Part shown: one piece after another, positions 63,361 through 64,000 of the stretch
How the letters are laid out: each line of letters starts with the position of its first letter
How positions within the stretch are numbered: position 1 is the stretch's first letter
Source: Thalassia testudinum
Taxonomy: Eukaryota > Streptophyta > Magnoliopsida > Alismatales > Hydrocharitaceae
Direction: 5' to 3'
DNA: 64,000 bases
NCBI GenBank assembly: GCA_037157565.1
Contig: JAZHRO010000012.1
Span: 56,101,501 to 56,165,500 of the forward strand
The notes under the pieces: model-generated
Seen by the model: the letters and a program-made list of their open reading frames with translations, nothing else
Database searches by the model: none
Told to the model about the DNA's origin: nothing
Made by a program: the position numbers and the translations under genes

Positions 63361-64000
63361 CTTCTGAATCCTGAAGAACCTGAGGAGAGAGAGGAGAATT
63401 CTGGAGGAGAAATCAAGGCTCGGAAACCTGATTCCAAAGATCTAACTCATGTTCCTTTTCCTGAAGCCTTGATCAAATCAAAGAAGAAGAAGTCTATTGA
63501 TAGCAATGAGGAGCTTCTGAATCTATTTAAGAATGTTGAGATCAATATCCCGCTCCTTGATGCTATCAAGCACATACCGGCTTATGCAAGATTTTTAAAG
63601 GAATTATATACACAAAAGCGTAAGTCGAGAGAATCTGTTCCAAGGAAGGTAGTACTCTCCGAGCAGGCTAGTTCTGTTATCCTGCACCTCCTCCCTTAGA
63701 AAAAGAGAGACCCAGGTGCTCCGTTGATTTCTTGTGCCATCAGAGATTACACATTTGATAGAGCACTTTTGGATCTGGGTACATCCATCAACCTAATTCC
63801 AACTTCTCTTTACAAGAAGTTTGGATTAGGTGAACTTCGGCCAACTTCAGTAATGCTATAGTTAGCGGACCGCTCGATCATAAATCCGCGAGGCGTTATT
63901 GAAGATGTTATAGTTAAGGTCAAGGATTTCTATTTTCCTGTAGATTTCCTTGTCCTTGACATGGATGTACCTGATAATCTGAGGAACACGCCTATCATTC
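63361..64000 (+). pseudogene. Gag-protease junction and aspartic protease start, runs off the window
   Basis: The frame reads LLNPEEPEEREENSG, KNVEINIPLLDAIKHIPAY and a TQKRKS segment. TAG follows at 63697-63699, and then the retropepsin block RALLDLGTSINLIPTSLY with the D-L-G-T-S active-site motif (about 63760-63810). A further TAG is at 63859-63861, and coding goes on to the window edge (VDFLVLDMDVPDN). It is the same linker as the minus-strand copy at 57.1 kb. In active elements this protease matures the polyprotein. Confidence 0.88.

Noticed and set aside
1..64000. tRNA, rRNA or CRISPR-like arrays
   Set aside because: None seen. The only tRNA-like matches are primer binding sites, and the short spaced repeats are LTR palindromes or microsatellites.

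Overview
This window is a transposon-rich stretch of a flowering-plant nuclear genome, probably heterochromatin. No complete host gene is visible and nearly everything recognisable is a decayed or nested LTR retrotransposon. The evidence for a plant is the set of families: Athila-like and Tat-like Ty3/Gypsy integrase, gag and protease; a tRNA-Asp primer site; copia elements with initiator-Met primer sites; FAR1/MULE-type exons; and open frames resembling the 'putative plant transposon protein' family. The species cannot be told from this sequence. Functional names rest on motif recognition by eye, not on database searches.

Left part (1-17 kb): the 3' end of a plus-strand Athila-like element (integrase C-terminus, non-coding tail, polypurine tract, LTR to about 4.9 kb) abuts the protease of a minus-strand Tat-like element (protease, gag, primer site, LTR, 4.9-7.7 kb). 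Then come plus-strand pieces of a FAR1/MULE-like gene: a DNA-binding N-terminus at 8.0-8.3 kb and a SWIM zinc finger at 13.9-14.2 kb. Short exons with plausible splice sites follow to 16.35 kb. A minus-strand gag-like fragment and a minus-strand Athila-like LTR lie between the FAR1 pieces.

Middle (18-41 kb): a minus-strand tandem dimer of a gag-only copia element (LTR-gag-LTR-gag-partial LTR, 18.4-26.1 kb; two LTRs of exactly 1704 bp) interrupts an LTR of another family, here called D. Next is a minus-strand series of short charged exons (26.7-28.5 and 36.0-40.3 kb). It is apparently split by a plus-strand element with two plant-transposon-protein-like frames, polypurine tracts and a Sirevirus-like LTR (28.5-35.9 kb). 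That element is itself split by a family-D solo LTR (31.1-33.6 kb).

Right part (41-64 kb): a second D solo LTR, further Athila-like LTR copies in both orientations, a 0.7 kb TA-rich microsatellite, and a nest. The nest is a minus-strand Athila-like element with an internal gag-to-integrase deletion. It is interrupted in integrase by a third D solo LTR with a perfect 5-bp target duplication, and in gag by a plus-strand Athila-like element that runs off the right edge with LTR, tRNA-Asp primer site, gag and protease.

The most notable signal is an array of the 10-bp palindrome CAGACGTCTG upstream of the TATA box in the LTRs of both the gag-only copia family and family D, two families that otherwise look unrelated.
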